From Crenothrix polyspora (GTDB lineage Bacteria > Pseudomonadota > Gammaproteobacteria > Methylococcales > Methylomonadaceae), in the NCBI GenBank assembly GCA_945903675.1, contig CAMDOP010000221.1, forward strand, positions 1-5,573: a DNA stretch of 5,573 nt, read 5' to 3'. Positions 5,558 through 5,573 of this stretch are shown piece after piece. The notes below the pieces were generated by a model. It had not been told where the DNA came from. It was given only the letters and a program-made list of their open reading frames with translations, and searched no databases. Position 1 is the first letter of the stretch. Each line of letters begins with the position of its first letter. A program made the position numbers and the translations under genes.

Positions 5558-5573
5558 GCGTCTTACCCTATTC

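Overview
The window looks like chromosomal DNA of an AT-rich gammaproteobacterium (about 40% G+C by eye). ProC, the two-repeat YggT protein, a DUF4124-domain exported protein and the SPL-like radical SAM protein all have a gammaproteobacterial flavour. A methanotroph or other methylotroph is possible, but that is an impression; nothing here fixes the genus. There are no rRNA or tRNA genes, no CRISPR array and no complete transposase.

Layout, left to right. (1) 1-170, minus strand: the first 56 codons of an exported TolC/CusC-type outer-membrane efflux protein that continues beyond the left edge. (2) 171-674: a non-coding divergent region. It holds a 196-bp MITE-like element (302-497) with 23-bp terminal inverted repeats, nested internal inverted repeats and a perfect 8-bp target duplication. 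A good sigma70-type promoter (570-598) follows it. (3) 675 to about 1069, plus strand: a decayed response-regulator gene with at least two frameshifts and no DNA-binding domain. (4) 3569 down to 1115, minus strand: a compact operon proC - yggT - DUF4124 gene, with a 1-base stop/start overlap between the first two and a 29-base gap before the third. (5) 3570-3693: a divergent promoter region. (6) 3694-5396, plus strand: an SPL-family radical SAM gene overlapping an SDR oxidoreductase gene by 13 bases. (7) 5397-5573: non-coding, with an 8-bp hairpin and a longer composite palindrome that looks like a dispersed genomic repeat.

How the parts fit. The efflux gene and the dead regulator are arranged like a divergent two-component/efflux locus, so the element may sit in what was their shared control region. 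ProC makes proline, and YggT is a membrane protein linked by some work to osmotic and potassium physiology, but the third gene of that operon has no known role. The SPL-like/SDR pair is the most interesting intact unit. Spore photoproduct lyase repairs UV damage in endospores, yet nothing here suggests a spore former, so the substrate of this copy and the reason it is coupled to an SDR are open questions. I did not find a clearly new multi-gene system. The best leads are the MITE-like element with its extra end-like motifs, the SPL-like/SDR pair and the palindrome at the right edge.
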